Numbered from the stretch's first letter, positions 1 through 10,987 are shown. The stretch is 64,000 nucleotides of DNA from Terriglobia bacterium (GCA_009838515.1 VXRL01000080.1:89121-153120); one strand, 5' to 3'. The notes: generated by a model not told the origin, from the letters alone. Numbers and translations: made by a program.

Positions 1-1857
1 TAGCACGTCGCCTCGCGGAACCTCGTTGTACCCGGCACCGTCTTCGGTGTAGAAGGCCGGCAAGTCGGCAGGACGCGTCACTTCCCGGTCGCCGATCTTC
101 GCCGTCCCGTGGACCCGTAGGCGCGCCTGGACCCATCCTGTAGCCCCGTCTGGGCGTGACGTATCCGCGTCGTGCCGAATCTCGAGAATGCCCGACGGGT
201 CGTCCGTCCTCAATTGGAGCGCTTCGGCGACCATCCCGGGCGGCAAGCCGTCCGCACGGACATCGACCATGCCCTTGAACCCTTCCTGGGAGCGTAGTGT
301 GACCGGAATCCTTGCTACGCCTCCCAACGGTCCCCGGACGCTCTCCTGGACTACTCCGATGCGGAATCCCGGCGCCCTCTTGCGCACCTTCAGGCGATAG
401 GCGTGGTCCGGGCCACCACGCTTGGAATTGTCCCGGAGCTGCAGGACATAGTCCCCTGCCGCGTCGGCGTCGTTCGGATTCCCGGTCTGGAAATAGTGCC
501 AGAACTTCGAATCCAGCTTCTCTTTCCTGCGCACGGCATTGAAGTACTGGCCGCAGTCCGTGCAGCGGTCGTCGCCGCGATCGATCAGCTCGCCGTCGGG
601 ACGGACCAAGGTCAAGTTCGGGTCCGTAATGTGCGAGCCGAGGCCCTTGGCGTCCACTTCGAATGCCAGTTCGTCGTACTGATTCACCGTGAAGAGAATA
701 CCGTCGATATCGCCTGGGCGGTCGATCCGTCCGTTCAGGACGAGAGGCAAGGAGATCCGCTGGCCTTCGTGGAGGCCGTCGTTCGGTTCCTGCTCGACTG
801 ACTCCGGCGTGTCCCCAACCGAGAATGCCATTGGCATCAAGGTCCCAGACGGGTCTGGGAAGCTCAGGTAGTGGGTCCCCAGAGGAGTGTCTTCGGCGAT
901 GTTGACAGCGAGTTTGTAACGGCAGGCGCAGGGATCGGGAAGCGGCTCCATGGAGGCGCTCAACTTGCTGGTGCTGAATTGGGGTTCCGCCTCGGGGGGA
1001 AGAAAGTCGGCCCGGAGTTCGACTTCGACCGTTGCCCCACGCTTGCCGCCCATGGGGAACACGGACCACAGGATTGGGCTGCGCCCGATCGCGAGCTCGT
1101 ATTGCCAATTGATCTTAGTGTCGTCGGAGAGGATCGTGTAGAAATCCGAGAAGCGTCTGGGAATGACGGTAAGGATGTAGTCTCCGTTCTCCGCGAAGGT
1201 GTAGTCCAGGTAGGGGTCTGTGCCGAAGTAGGAGAGATTTCGGGACAGGACGCGGCCGGAGGCTGTCATCAGGATTGCGACTACGTGGCCGCGCACCTTA
1301 CTGCGCCCCGTGAGAACGTTGAACGCGAGCCGCTCCCCCGCGCTTGCACGAAACCGGAACATATCTGAGTCGTGGACGGTCTCGATCTTGCCTTCGACCA
1401 TTACCGGTGTCGGAACCGACTGGGCCTCTGCGTAGCTGTCGTTCGGCTCGCTCTCCAGGATGCTGGGCCAGCCCGTCACGCGGAACAGGATCCGGTTCGA
1501 GGGCCCCTTAGGGGTCTCCACGACCAGGAACCGAGGACCGGGAGTAGCGGAGGCGCCGGATTCGATCCTCGCCTTGATCTCCAGCGGGTTGCCAGACAGG
1601 ATGGTGGTTTTCAGATCCGCGCAGTCGCAGCGAATGCCCTGCACTTCGTCCAAGTAGTTCCCTCGGAAGGTGACGTCAGCAGCATGGCCGGCACGAACGC
1701 TCAGCGGAAACGCAAACGCCACGTCCGGCCGATTGATCGCCACGTCGGCCGAAGGGGGCTTCGAAGCGGTGGCCGGCAGAAACCCCAGCAGACCGCACCA
1801 AGACAGGCCCGCGATGCGAAAGAGCCGCAAATCGCGTTTGAACGCCCGTAGCGCCAC
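1..1857 (-). CDS. secreted pre-peptidase C-terminal-like domain protein, partial (3' end runs off the window)
   Basis: Continuous minus-strand reading frame from a GTG at 1857 to the window edge (VALRAFKRDLRLFRIAGLSWCGLLGFLPATASKPPSADVAINRPDVAFAFP... ESEPNDSYAEAQSVPTPVMVEGKIETVHDSDMFRFRASAGERLAFNV); the 'EPNDSYAEAQ...DxDMFRF' pattern is typical of pre-peptidase C-terminal domains. It is missing from the ORF track because it has no in-window stop. Confidence 0.7.
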   Translation of the reverse strand, partial: MALRAFKRDLRLFRIAGLSWCGLLGFLPATASKPPSADVAINRPDVAFAFPLSVRAGHAADVTFRGNYLDEVQGIRCDCADLKTTILSGNPLEIKARIESGASATPGPRFLVVETPKGPSNRILFRVTGWPSILESEPNDSYAEAQSVPTPVMVEGKIETVHDSDMFRFRASAGERLAFNVLTGRSKVRGHVVAILMTASGRVLSRNLSYFGTDPYLDYTFAENGDYILTVIPRRFSDFYTILSDDTKINWQYELAIGRSPILWSVFPMGGKRGATVEVELRADFLPPEAEPQFSTSKLSASMEPLPDPCACRYKLAVNIAEDTPLGTHYLSFPDPSGTLMPMAFSVGDTPESVEQEPNDGLHEGQRISLPLVLNGRIDRPGDIDGILFTVNQYDELAFEVDAKGLGSHITDPNLTLVRPDGELIDRGDDRCTDCGQYFNAVRRKEKLDSKFWHYFQTGNPNDADAAGDYVLQLRDNSKRGGPDHAYRLKVRKRAPGFRIGVVQESVRGPLGGVARIPVTLRSQEGFKGMVDVRADGLPPGMVAEALQLRTDDPSGILEIRHDADTSRPDGATGWVQARLRVHGTAKIGDREVTRPADLPAFYTEDGAGYNEVPRGDVL

Positions 1858-1953
1858 TGAGCCTCCAACCAGATTATACGTGTTCGATGCGTTCCTGAAG
1901 TCTTGATTGGCCTCCACGCATTCCTGGTGCCGATTGGTGCGCGCGGCCGGGCA

Positions 1954-3408
1954 CTATCCGATGAGATCGTGCACCACGCGCCCGTGGACATCCGTCAGTG
2001 AAATGTCCCGTCCGCCGAACCGGTAGGTCAGCCGCTCGTGGTCGAGCCCTGCCAAATGCAGAATTGTTGCGTGAAGATCGTGCACGGTCATCACGTCCTC
2101 GACTGCGTGCACGCCCAGCTCGTCAGTGTTGCCGTAAACCAGCCCGTTCCGGGCCCCGCCCCCGGCCAACCAGATCGTGAACCCTGTTTCGTGATGGTCC
2201 CGGCCGTCCCCGTTTCCTGTATCCGGCGTGCGGCCGAATTCCGTGGCCCAGACCACCAGCGTCTCGTCGAGCATCCCTCTGGCCTTCAGGTCGCCGACCA
2301 GCGCTGCGACAGGCCGGTCGGTAATCCTCGCGTTCCCCTCGTGCCCCTTCTTTAGGTCAGTGTGCTGGTCCCAGGTGCCGTTGTTTCCGCCGTAGACCTC
2401 GGCGCAAGTGATTTCGACGAATCGAACCCCCGCCTCGATCAGTCGACGCGCCCTTAGGCACTGCGTCCCGTAGAGCCTTGCCTCCCTTTCTTCCGCCTCG
2501 AGTCCGTAGTTCCGCTTGGTCTCGGCATTCTCGCGGCTGAGGTCCAGCACGTCGGGAAGCAGTGATTGCATGCGGTACGCGAGTTCGTAGTTCCGGATCG
2601 CCGACTCGATTGCGTCGTCGCCTCCCTGCGACCTCGCGAGCAGGCGATCCTGCTCGATGATCGCGTCGAGCTTGGCCCGCTGGACCAGATCCATGTCGGC
2701 GGGAGCCAGATTGTGGATGGGAACGCCGTCAGCGGCGACCGAAGTGGCCTGGTGGCTCGCTGGCAGGAAGCCGCTTGAGAAATTCTCGACCCCACCTGGA
2801 GGGACAGCTCCGCCATCAAGCAGCACGTAGCCCGGGAGATCCCGGTTTTCTGTGCCGAGGCCATAGGTGATCCATGATCCTAGGCTGGGATAGCCGCCGA
2901 CGTTGCGGCCTGTATGCAATTTGATGTTGCTTCGAGGGTGCAGCGGAAAGTCAGATTTCATCGATCGCACGATTGCTAGATCGTCTACGCAGGTTGCGAC
3001 GTGAGGGAAGAGTTCGCTAACCGCAGCCCCGCTCTGGCCGTGCTGCTTGAACTTCCACGGACTTCCCAGCCACTTTCGGTTGGGACCTGCCGTGTAGTTG
3101 TCGAGTGTTGCCTTGGTACCGTTTAGTTCCGCAAGCTTCGGCTTTGGGTCGAACGTGTCCATGTGCGAGACGCCGCCCGACATGAACAGGAACACCACGT
3201 TCTTGGCTGTCGGGGTGTGGTGCGGACCGGGAGTCGCAGCCAAGCCGGCGTACGCCGGATCAGCCATCAAGGCCGAAAGGGCCGTCATGCCAAAACCGGT
3301 GGACATTGTGGACAGCAATTCGCGGCGAGACAGCCCGTGAATCGTGCGTCCGCCGGGCAATCTGGTGCCCGACGGTCGCTGCTGCGGATTCGCTCCTTGG
3401 GGTCTCAT
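1954..3408 (-). CDS. DUF1501 domain-containing protein (Tat signal)
   Basis: 484 aa; twin-arginine N-terminus (GLSRRELLSTMSTGFGMTALSAL) and DUF1501 hallmarks (NVVFLFMSGGVSHMDTFDPKPKL, VVWATEFGRTPDTGNGDGRDHHETGFTIWLAGGG). Confidence 0.9.
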   Translation of the reverse strand: MRPQGANPQQRPSGTRLPGGRTIHGLSRRELLSTMSTGFGMTALSALMADPAYAGLAATPGPHHTPTAKNVVFLFMSGGVSHMDTFDPKPKLAELNGTKATLDNYTAGPNRKWLGSPWKFKQHGQSGAAVSELFPHVATCVDDLAIVRSMKSDFPLHPRSNIKLHTGRNVGGYPSLGSWITYGLGTENRDLPGYVLLDGGAVPPGGVENFSSGFLPASHQATSVAADGVPIHNLAPADMDLVQRAKLDAIIEQDRLLARSQGGDDAIESAIRNYELAYRMQSLLPDVLDLSRENAETKRNYGLEAEEREARLYGTQCLRARRLIEAGVRFVEITCAEVYGGNNGTWDQHTDLKKGHEGNARITDRPVAALVGDLKARGMLDETLVVWATEFGRTPDTGNGDGRDHHETGFTIWLAGGGARNGLVYGNTDELGVHAVEDVMTVHDLHATILHLAGLDHERLTYRFGGRDISLTDVHGRVVHDLIG

Positions 3409-3418
3409 TCCGCCTCCG

Positions 3419-6400
3419 CTATTGAATGTAGATGAATTCCTTCAGATTGAAAATGGTGTGAGCGACATCGCGCCAGACCTGGACACTGGCCAGCATGTCT
3501 TCTTGGCTTTCCTCGTGCAACGTGCCAAAGCGCGAGACGAGAGCCTGCATCCGCTTGAGTTCGCGATTCGTAGGCAGCCGACCCAGCGCAGATCGGTACA
3601 TCGTTCTGAGCCTGGCTTCAACCGACTCGCTGGATTCGGCGATCAGCGCTTGCGCCCAGAATTCCGCTTCCGCGAGTACGAAGCCGTCGTTCATCATCGT
3701 GAGCGCTTGGCGTGGGACGTTCGTGACATCCCTCCGTCCCCTCGCCATCGCCGGTGGAGGGAAGTCCAGGGCTTCGAGAAATGCCGCTCCTTCGTGACGA
3801 GTCACCTTCAGGTAAATGCTCCGCCGACCGCGTCCGTCGAGGGGGCCAGACAGGAGTTTTCTGTAGGCTTTCGGCTTCGCGCGGTAGGGATGGATGCTGG
3901 GCCCAAACATAGTCCTGTCGAGCTTGCCCGAAACCGCGAGGATGGCATCGCGGATCGACTCCGCCTCGAGCCGACGGCCGGGGTATCGATGGAAGAGCTC
4001 ATTGCTTGGATCCGCGTCACTTGCCGCCGCCCGGGCAAGGCTGGCCTGCTGGAAGGCACGCGACAGCACGATCCGCCGGATGGTCTTCTTGATCGACCAG
4101 CCCTCCTCAACGAACCGGCTAGCGAGGTAATCGAGCAGATCGGGATGCGTTGGGCGCTCCCCGAATCGTCCGAGGTTGTCGACCGTGGTGACCAAGCCGC
4201 GGCCGAAGAGGTAGTGCCAGATCCGGTTCACCATCACCCGGGCAGTGAGGGGATTGCGAGGGGTTGCGATCACCTCTGCCATTTCGCGCCGACCGCTTCC
4301 TTCGGGCCGAGCGGGATTGCTCAGGTCGTCGAGCAGTGAGAGGAACCCACGCGGAACGGTCTCTCCGAGGTCTTTGGCGTTGCCCGACCGGAAGATGGGG
4401 GTGTCCTGCCCCTCTTCCATGTCGGACATCCCTTGGATGACCCGAGGGAGGGGCAGTTTCCGCTCAAGGGCTCGGTACAGATCGACAGACTCGCGGAGTC
4501 TCGGTGTCAGGTACTTGGAGTTCGCCAGTAATCCGGTCTCGAGCAGCCACTGGAGCCAGCGCGCTTGGTCGTCGCTTGCGTCACCGTTTCCCCACGATTC
4601 GACCGCCTCGCGCGCGATCCCAGCATATCGAACGGCCATGTCCTCCAGGTCGGCGGGAGGCCCTTGTTCAAAGAGGCGTTCCAGATGGGAGAGTTCGTCC
4701 TTCGGCAACTCGTCGCAGTCATGAAGAACGGCGTGCGTGACGCCGAAGAATGAACGCGGATCTGCCACCTGCTCATCGCTAATTTCCTTCATCCGATCCG
4801 GGCGGTCGGGGAGGCGCGGGTTGTCATGCTTTGTCACGAGCTCCGCGTAGATCCGGTATTCGTCGTGCTTGTCGCGTAGCGGGATCTTGATCCAGCTGAG
4901 CCGGTCTTGATCGAGGACTTGGTATTGCTCGCTGAGCATGCAGTTGTCCAGGACCGTGCGCCAGGCCGCCAGGTTCCCGCCGACAACACGCAGACTCAGG
5001 AACTTCCTATCCCTCGGGAGATACGGGGAGCGAATTGCCCCGTTGAGCTTCTCCGACAGCAAGTGCGTGAACATGCCGGCAGGAAAGATCCCCGACACGA
5101 CTTCGGAACCGGTTGCGGCAATCGAGAACGCGCCGCCGCGGGCCCTGAGCGATTCGAAGGCTCGGCCCTCGGCATTCCAGCCCGGCATCATCCCGGCCCC
5201 GAAGTCGGCAACAGTGTCGAAGGTCTCTGCATTGAAGTCGGTGTGCAAGCGTCGCTGGCGGGCGTACCGCTCCGCAACTCCCTCCCATAATTCCGTCACC
5301 GAAAAACCTGGGCGTTCGGCGCTTGCGCGGGCAACTTCCGACCAGGGAAGCAGCGGATTGTCGAACCCCAGGTCCGGACTCTCCACGAGTTCGCGAATAC
5401 GCTCGCCGCGCTCCGGGTCGAGGACCGGGCCGGATTCGCCATCGGCCCCGGTTTCGGCCGAATGACCAAGCGATGCAAGCAGGTGGCTTGCGAGTTCCTC
5501 CGCTTCGCCCAGCCAGGCGCTGGCCAGCTCCCTGCGGACGGTCTCCTTGATCTTCCGCATCCGGTTCTTCAGGTCCTTGTTGGCATCGTGCGTGTCAACC
5601 GTCCGGGTCACCAGGCGCGAACTGTCCAGCACCCCGTAGAGACCGTAGTAGTCAGCCGTCGGGATCGGGTCCAGCTTGTGGTCGTGGCAGCGGGCGCACG
5701 AGATCGTGAGCCCTTGGAAGGCCTTGCCGAGCGCGTCGATCTGGTCATCCACCACATCGGTCCGGACTTCCCGGAACATCGTGCAGTCGTCGTGGCCCTG
5801 CTCGCCCAGCCGGAAGAAGAATGTCCCGATCAGGGATTCATTGACCCAGCCCCCTTCGTCGACCCGGGGTTCGTCCAGCAGATCCCCGGCGATGTGCTCG
5901 CGAACCAGCTGGTCGTAAGGGACGTCCGCGTTCAACGCTCGAATCATGTAGTCCCGGTACAGCCAAGCTCCGTTGTTCTCGTAGTTCCAGTCGTTTCCAA
6001 GCGTTTCACCGAATCTCACCACGTCCATCCAGTGCCGCGCCCAGTGCTCTCCAAAGTGCGGCGACTCGAGGAGGTTGTCCACGGCCTTGCCATAGGCGTT
6101 CGCCGAGCCGTCGTTCAGGAATTCCGCGACTTGGCGCGTACTCGGGGGCAGGCCGGTCAGGACAAAGCTCAGGCGACGGATGAGAGCGGCCCGCCCGGCC
6201 TGACCGTTCGGTCTCAATGATGCTTCGTCGAGGCGGGCTTGAATGAACCGGTCGATAGGGTGGTCGCTCCAGTTCTTCCGGCTCACACTTGGAAGGGGTG
6301 GATCCTCCACCGGCTGAAATGCCCAGTGCTCGCGTCGCATCGCCTCGTAGTGCTGGGAGACGTCGGACGCGGCGCCTCGCGGCCTTTCCGGCGTCCAGGG

Positions 6401-6787
6401 AAGGCCTCGGCGAACCCACTCTTCAAGGGACGCGATGTTCGCGTCGGAGAGCTTCCCGCCCAGGGGCATGCGAATCGACTCGTGCCTAACTGCTTGGATC
6501 AGGAGGCTGTCGTCCGGGTGCCCCGTTGAGACTGCAGGACCCCGATTCCCGCCCTCAAGCACCGCTTCTCGCGAGTCCAGCCTCAGGCCCGACATCGCGT
6601 TCGATTCGCTGTGGCACGAGGAGCACTGCGTCGCCAGGACGGGCCGGATGTTGCGTTCGAAGAACTCGAGATCCAGCTCGGACCATTCCGCGGCGCCTGC
6701 CAGCGGCGCGCACGACAGTGCAGTAAGCAGGCAAGCAGGGGCTCGCCAGCTCGGAGAGCGCGTTAGCAATCGACGAAATCTAGGCAC
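3419..6787 (-). CDS. PSCyt1/DUF1549/DUF1553 domain-containing protein
   Basis: 1122 aa; heme motif CSSCH, CARCHDHKLDPIPTADYYGLYGVL (DUF1549), C-terminal NPLTARVMVNRIWHYLFGRGLVTTVDNLGRFGERPTHPDLLDYLA (DUF1553); directly upstream of the DUF1501 gene. Confidence 0.92.
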   Translation of the reverse strand: MPRFRRLLTRSPSWRAPACLLTALSCAPLAGAAEWSELDLEFFERNIRPVLATQCSSCHSESNAMSGLRLDSREAVLEGGNRGPAVSTGHPDDSLLIQAVRHESIRMPLGGKLSDANIASLEEWVRRGLPWTPERPRGAASDVSQHYEAMRREHWAFQPVEDPPLPSVSRKNWSDHPIDRFIQARLDEASLRPNGQAGRAALIRRLSFVLTGLPPSTRQVAEFLNDGSANAYGKAVDNLLESPHFGEHWARHWMDVVRFGETLGNDWNYENNGAWLYRDYMIRALNADVPYDQLVREHIAGDLLDEPRVDEGGWVNESLIGTFFFRLGEQGHDDCTMFREVRTDVVDDQIDALGKAFQGLTISCARCHDHKLDPIPTADYYGLYGVLDSSRLVTRTVDTHDANKDLKNRMRKIKETVRRELASAWLGEAEELASHLLASLGHSAETGADGESGPVLDPERGERIRELVESPDLGFDNPLLPWSEVARASAERPGFSVTELWEGVAERYARQRRLHTDFNAETFDTVADFGAGMMPGWNAEGRAFESLRARGGAFSIAATGSEVVSGIFPAGMFTHLLSEKLNGAIRSPYLPRDRKFLSLRVVGGNLAAWRTVLDNCMLSEQYQVLDQDRLSWIKIPLRDKHDEYRIYAELVTKHDNPRLPDRPDRMKEISDEQVADPRSFFGVTHAVLHDCDELPKDELSHLERLFEQGPPADLEDMAVRYAGIAREAVESWGNGDASDDQARWLQWLLETGLLANSKYLTPRLRESVDLYRALERKLPLPRVIQGMSDMEEGQDTPIFRSGNAKDLGETVPRGFLSLLDDLSNPARPEGSGRREMAEVIATPRNPLTARVMVNRIWHYLFGRGLVTTVDNLGRFGERPTHPDLLDYLASRFVEEGWSIKKTIRRIVLSRAFQQASLARAAASDADPSNELFHRYPGRRLEAESIRDAILAVSGKLDRTMFGPSIHPYRAKPKAYRKLLSGPLDGRGRRSIYLKVTRHEGAAFLEALDFPPPAMARGRRDVTNVPRQALTMMNDGFVLAEAEFWAQALIAESSESVEARLRTMYRSALGRLPTNRELKRMQALVSRFGTLHEESQEDMLASVQVWRDVAHTIFNLKEFIYIQ

Positions 6788-6893
6788 TCAATTCGTCTGG
6801 GCAGTGAGCCGTGGACGCTTCTACAGTACCTGAGCCGTTGCCTTCGAACAAGTGGCCCGGCCCGCTGACGTGCACCCAGCTGTCAATCATGCA

Positions 6894-6922
6894 TTGACAT
6901 CAGCGCAAACTGGTAGTAGATT
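6894..6922 (+). promoter_or_regulatory. candidate sigma70-type promoter for the TonB receptor gene (TTGACA-N17-TAGATT)
   Basis: TTGACA at 6894-6899, 17-nt spacer, TAGATT at 6917-6922, upstream of the start at 6986. Confidence 0.4.
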
Positions 6923-6985
6923 GGCTTTGCTGATCTGTATGGGGTCAGCATAAACGACGAGGGGTCATTGTACACGGAGGCAACC

Positions 6986-9900
6986 ATGGTCTATTCAGCA
7001 GTCTCGGCCGCCCGATTGGGGGCGGCTTTACTTGTCTTGGCGATGGTTGCGTTCGCACAAACCGAACGCGGAACGGTCCGCGGCACCGTCTCGGACACGA
7101 CGGGCGCCACCATCGGTGACGTCACCGTGACGGCGACCAACCAAGACACCGGAGTGGTGTCGGAAACAGTATCAACAGCTGCGGGCATTTACCAGATCCC
7201 GCAGATCCGGCCAGGAACCTATACGGTCCAGGCCGAGTTTAGCGGGTTCAAGACGTTCGTCCGCGAGAACATCCGCGTCGCGGCGGGAGCGATTGTGCCC
7301 CTCGACCTGCAGATGGAGGTCGGTGACGTGACCGAGAGCGTCACGGTTTCGGCTGCGGCCATAACCCTGAAGACCGAAAGCACCGAAGTCAGCACCGAAG
7401 TGAATCCGAAGTCCTTCGTGGAGTTGCCCTTGCAGGTGGTTGGCGGTAGCGGAAGAGCCGTGGAATCCTTCATCTTCCTCGCCCCCGGGACGAGCGGAAA
7501 CACGTTCGATGCCCACATCAACGGCAGCCAGACCCTGAGCAAAGAGATCCAGATGGACGGGATGAGCATGACGACCGCCGAGGTGGGCGGCGATCCACGG
7601 GTGATTCTCTTGCCTCCCGAGGCAGTACAGGAGTTTTCGCTGCTGACCAACAATTACCCTGCCGAATACGGCAATAGCGGTGGCGGTGTTGAGCGACTCG
7701 TGGTGCGGTCCGGCACAAACGAATTCCACGGGAACGCGTATGAGTTCCTGCGCAACGACAAACTGGACGCGAGTGGCTTTTTCGCGCCCAAGCGATCAAT
7801 TCAGCGCAGGAACGAGTTCGGCGCCAGCTTCGGCGGCCCCATTGTCAGGAATCGCAGCTTCTTCTTCATGAACTGGCATTGGTACAAGTACCGGTCAGGA
7901 GCGCTCAACCAATCCGGGTCTGTTCCGACGCCAATGATGAAGCGGGGTGATTTCAGCGAATTGATTCCAGCAGGGGAAGGAATCATCTACGATCCGGGAA
8001 CGACCCGACCAGTTGGAACAGGATTCGAGCGCGATCCGTTTCCCGGCAACGAGATACCTTCCAGCCTACACAGCTCGATCTCCAACAAGATCTGGGCCTT
8101 GGTCCCGGATCCCGACGGGCCCGGCTTGTTCAACAACATATTCGCCCAGGGAAACTCGCGCAACGACAACCGCAACAACACGATCAAGCTGGACCACAGC
8201 CTCGCCGATGCCCACCGTCTCAGCATCATGTACACCTTCGGAAAGAACACTGACAACGGACCCTTCGCGGTGCTTCCGCAGCCAGTTTCGGACTCGAGGC
8301 AGGGAGTGCGCGGCCCGGTAGCCAACAACGGGCGGATCAACTACGACTGGATTGTCAGCCCCACGATTCTGTTCCACATGGGCGCAGGAATCAGTCGCCA
8401 GGATCAGCTCCTCGTCAACGAGGAGACCGAGGGAATGGGGTGGAACGAGCAGCTCGGGATTCGGGGCACGGATAACGGCCCGTTCCCCGAGATCATAATC
8501 GACCCCTGGAACAGCTACGCCCGTCACCAGCGGGGGCTGTCCACGGTTTCCACGACCTACCTGTACAGTCCCAGCCTGTCCTGGACCAAGGGCAAGCACA
8601 ATGTCAAGTTCGGAGCCGAGGTTCGCAAGCTGCAAAACAATCTTGCGCTTTCGCCGCACACCGGCAACTTCACGTTCAACCGCAATGAAACCGCGTTGCC
8701 GGGTGTTACGGGCACCGGCAACGTCCTGGCCAGTTTCCTTCTGGGCGATGTGGATAGCGGCTCCTTCAACATCCGAGCACGGACGGGCACTCGACATTCC
8801 TACACGGCTCTTTACGTGCAAGACGACTACAAAGTCCTGCCCAACGTAACCCTGAATCTGGGTGTGCGCTGGGACATCTTCACTCCGCTAACGGAGGTCA
8901 ACGACCAGCACTCGGTCATGGATCCCAACTTGCCGAATCCCGGTGCGGACGGCTTTCCCGGCGCGTTGGTATTTGCCGGGGATTGCGACGTCTGTACGGG
9001 GACGAAGCGATTGGTCGGCAACAACACGACCGACTTCAACAGCTTAGGCCCTCGCTTGGGCGTAGCCTGGAAGCTGAATGACAAGCTGGTCTTCCGCACA
9101 GCGTACGCGGTCAGCTACTTCCCGACCGGCGGATTGGGCGGCAGCAATGCCAAGGCCCCGTCGACCGGCTTCACATCGACAGGCCGATTCTTTTCCTCTG
9201 ACCTCGGGGTGACGCCCGGCTTCAACTGGGAGGACGGCTTTCCGCAGGACTTCAAGCGTCCCCCGCTCAGGGACCCCGCTTTCGCCAATGGCCAGAGGGC
9301 CGACCTTTGGAACACCGGCGCGAACCAGCCGATGTACACCCAGAGCTTCAACGCGGGCTTCCAGTACCAGTTGGCGCCTACCTGGCTCTTGGATATCGCG
9401 TGGGTCGGCAATAAATCGACGCGTCTTCCGACCGGAGTCTTCAACCCAATGCAGGTGGACTCGCAACACCTGAGACTGGGGAACCTCCTGACCCTGCCGA
9501 TCGACCATCCGGAAGTCGCCGCAGCGGGATTCGGCCGGCCCTACCCGAGTTTCGAGGGCACTCTCAACCAGTCCTTGAGGCTCTATCCCCAATTCACCAG
9601 CCTGAATTTCACGCAGTCCGCAAACGTTGGGAACTCCTCCTACCACGCACTGCAGGTGAAGGTGGAGAAGGAATTCGACGAAGGGCTGTGGCTCCTGGCC
9701 TCATATACGTGGCAGAAGACCCTGACCGACGCGTCTTCCGCCCTCGGCGCATTTTTCGGGAGCACCGCGCGCGACCACTACAACCGCGGTCTCGAAAAGG
9801 CTCTGGCGCGCTTCGACGTTCCCCACCGGTTCGTGACGGCGTTGAATTTCGAACTCCCGTTCGGAAAGGGGAAGGCACTCGGTGGGAACGCCGGAGGTGT

Positions 9901-10375
9901 CGTCAACGCGATCATCGGGGGATGGCAGTTCAACGCGATCGTCTCCTACCAGGGCGGTACGCCTTCGGAGATCGGGCAGGCCAACAACTCGCCGCTCTTC
10001 GCGAGCAGGCAAGTCCCGAACATTCTCTCGAGCAATATCGACATGCGCGGCGGGAACTTCGACCCGGCGACCGACAAGGCGATGAACATCGGCGCATTCG
10101 AGGAGGTGGGTCCGTTCGACTTCGGCAATGGCACGATCTTTCTGGGCAACTCGCGCAACTTCCCGATTCTGAACGAGGACTTCGGCCTGATGAAACGCGT
10201 TTATGCAACGGAGGACTTCAACGTCGAGTTCCGATTCGAGGTCTTCAATGCGTTCAACCGCGTCGTCTTCGGAGGTGCCGCCGGAAATGTCAGTAATCCG
10301 GCCGGTTTCGGAAGCGTCGGCGGGCAAGGCAACGCGCCACGGAGCGGCCAGGTCGCCCTGAAGATCAACTTCTAG
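6986..10375 (+). CDS. TonB-dependent receptor with N-terminal carboxypeptidase regulatory-like domain
   Basis: ATG at 6986 after a GGAGG-like SD; signal peptide, GTVRGTVSDTTGATIGDVTVTATNQDTG (CarboxypepD_reg-like), plug and beta-barrel, C-terminal EFRFEVFNAFNRVVFGG...KINF. Confidence 0.93.
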   Translation: MVYSAVSAARLGAALLVLAMVAFAQTERGTVRGTVSDTTGATIGDVTVTATNQDTGVVSETVSTAAGIYQIPQIRPGTYTVQAEFSGFKTFVRENIRVAAGAIVPLDLQMEVGDVTESVTVSAAAITLKTESTEVSTEVNPKSFVELPLQVVGGSGRAVESFIFLAPGTSGNTFDAHINGSQTLSKEIQMDGMSMTTAEVGGDPRVILLPPEAVQEFSLLTNNYPAEYGNSGGGVERLVVRSGTNEFHGNAYEFLRNDKLDASGFFAPKRSIQRRNEFGASFGGPIVRNRSFFFMNWHWYKYRSGALNQSGSVPTPMMKRGDFSELIPAGEGIIYDPGTTRPVGTGFERDPFPGNEIPSSLHSSISNKIWALVPDPDGPGLFNNIFAQGNSRNDNRNNTIKLDHSLADAHRLSIMYTFGKNTDNGPFAVLPQPVSDSRQGVRGPVANNGRINYDWIVSPTILFHMGAGISRQDQLLVNEETEGMGWNEQLGIRGTDNGPFPEIIIDPWNSYARHQRGLSTVSTTYLYSPSLSWTKGKHNVKFGAEVRKLQNNLALSPHTGNFTFNRNETALPGVTGTGNVLASFLLGDVDSGSFNIRARTGTRHSYTALYVQDDYKVLPNVTLNLGVRWDIFTPLTEVNDQHSVMDPNLPNPGADGFPGALVFAGDCDVCTGTKRLVGNNTTDFNSLGPRLGVAWKLNDKLVFRTAYAVSYFPTGGLGGSNAKAPSTGFTSTGRFFSSDLGVTPGFNWEDGFPQDFKRPPLRDPAFANGQRADLWNTGANQPMYTQSFNAGFQYQLAPTWLLDIAWVGNKSTRLPTGVFNPMQVDSQHLRLGNLLTLPIDHPEVAAAGFGRPYPSFEGTLNQSLRLYPQFTSLNFTQSANVGNSSYHALQVKVEKEFDEGLWLLASYTWQKTLTDASSALGAFFGSTARDHYNRGLEKALARFDVPHRFVTALNFELPFGKGKALGGNAGGVVNAIIGGWQFNAIVSYQGGTPSEIGQANNSPLFASRQVPNILSSNIDMRGGNFDPATDKAMNIGAFEEVGPFDFGNGTIFLGNSRNFPILNEDFGLMKRVYATEDFNVEFRFEVFNAFNRVVFGGAAGNVSNPAGFGSVGGQGNAPRSGQVALKINF

Positions 10376-10987
10376 CGAGGGAAGTAGGATCAGCGGTGCC
10401 GGAGGTTGCCTCGAGCGGACAGGGCGGCTTCCGGCTCCGCTCCCTGAGGCGGCGGAATCGCTGGGGTTGTGGGAGCCTGTAGGGCCCTGCAACTGGGTGC
10501 GGACAAGAGGAGCTTCGGAAATTCTGCGCCAAATCCGTGTGTGACGTCGGTTGCGAATAGGGCCTATATGGCAGTCGTTGCATTCAGGCCAATAGATCGT
10601 CTGGGGGCTTATCTACGAGAGTTTCGCGCAACGTCTCGATCAAGACCCGGTTTTCGCCAGGAGCGATCGAAGCCGAAGTAGAGCGGCCCGTGCACTCAAT
10701 TCCGCGATTACCGGGACGTTCCCTCGGGCTTGACGCGTCCTCTTCGAGATCGAATGACAGGGACGTAGAGGCCGCGAATCAACGCCCGTGAAATCGGAGG
10801 GACCCGAAGCAAGGAATCTGTCATTGCCGCGAGAGCTGCGACCCGCAAGTCACCTGTCCCAAGCTCGGCTGTATTGCGAGTCGGCCCCGTCGAGCTTGCA
10901 CCTCTGAATCCGGTTCCCGACACCGCGGGCCGGGATCTAGCTTCCCTTGCTAAGCCCCGTCCCTCGCCATTTGCGTTGCAACGACTG

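Noticed and set aside
3344-4339. 331-aa plus-strand ORF (and similar long ORFs, e.g. 871-1368, 5462-6220, 28255-29424, 34428-35585, 59146-60084)
   Set aside because: Antisense shadow ORFs opposite strongly supported genes; no recognisable motifs, typical of high-GC DNA.
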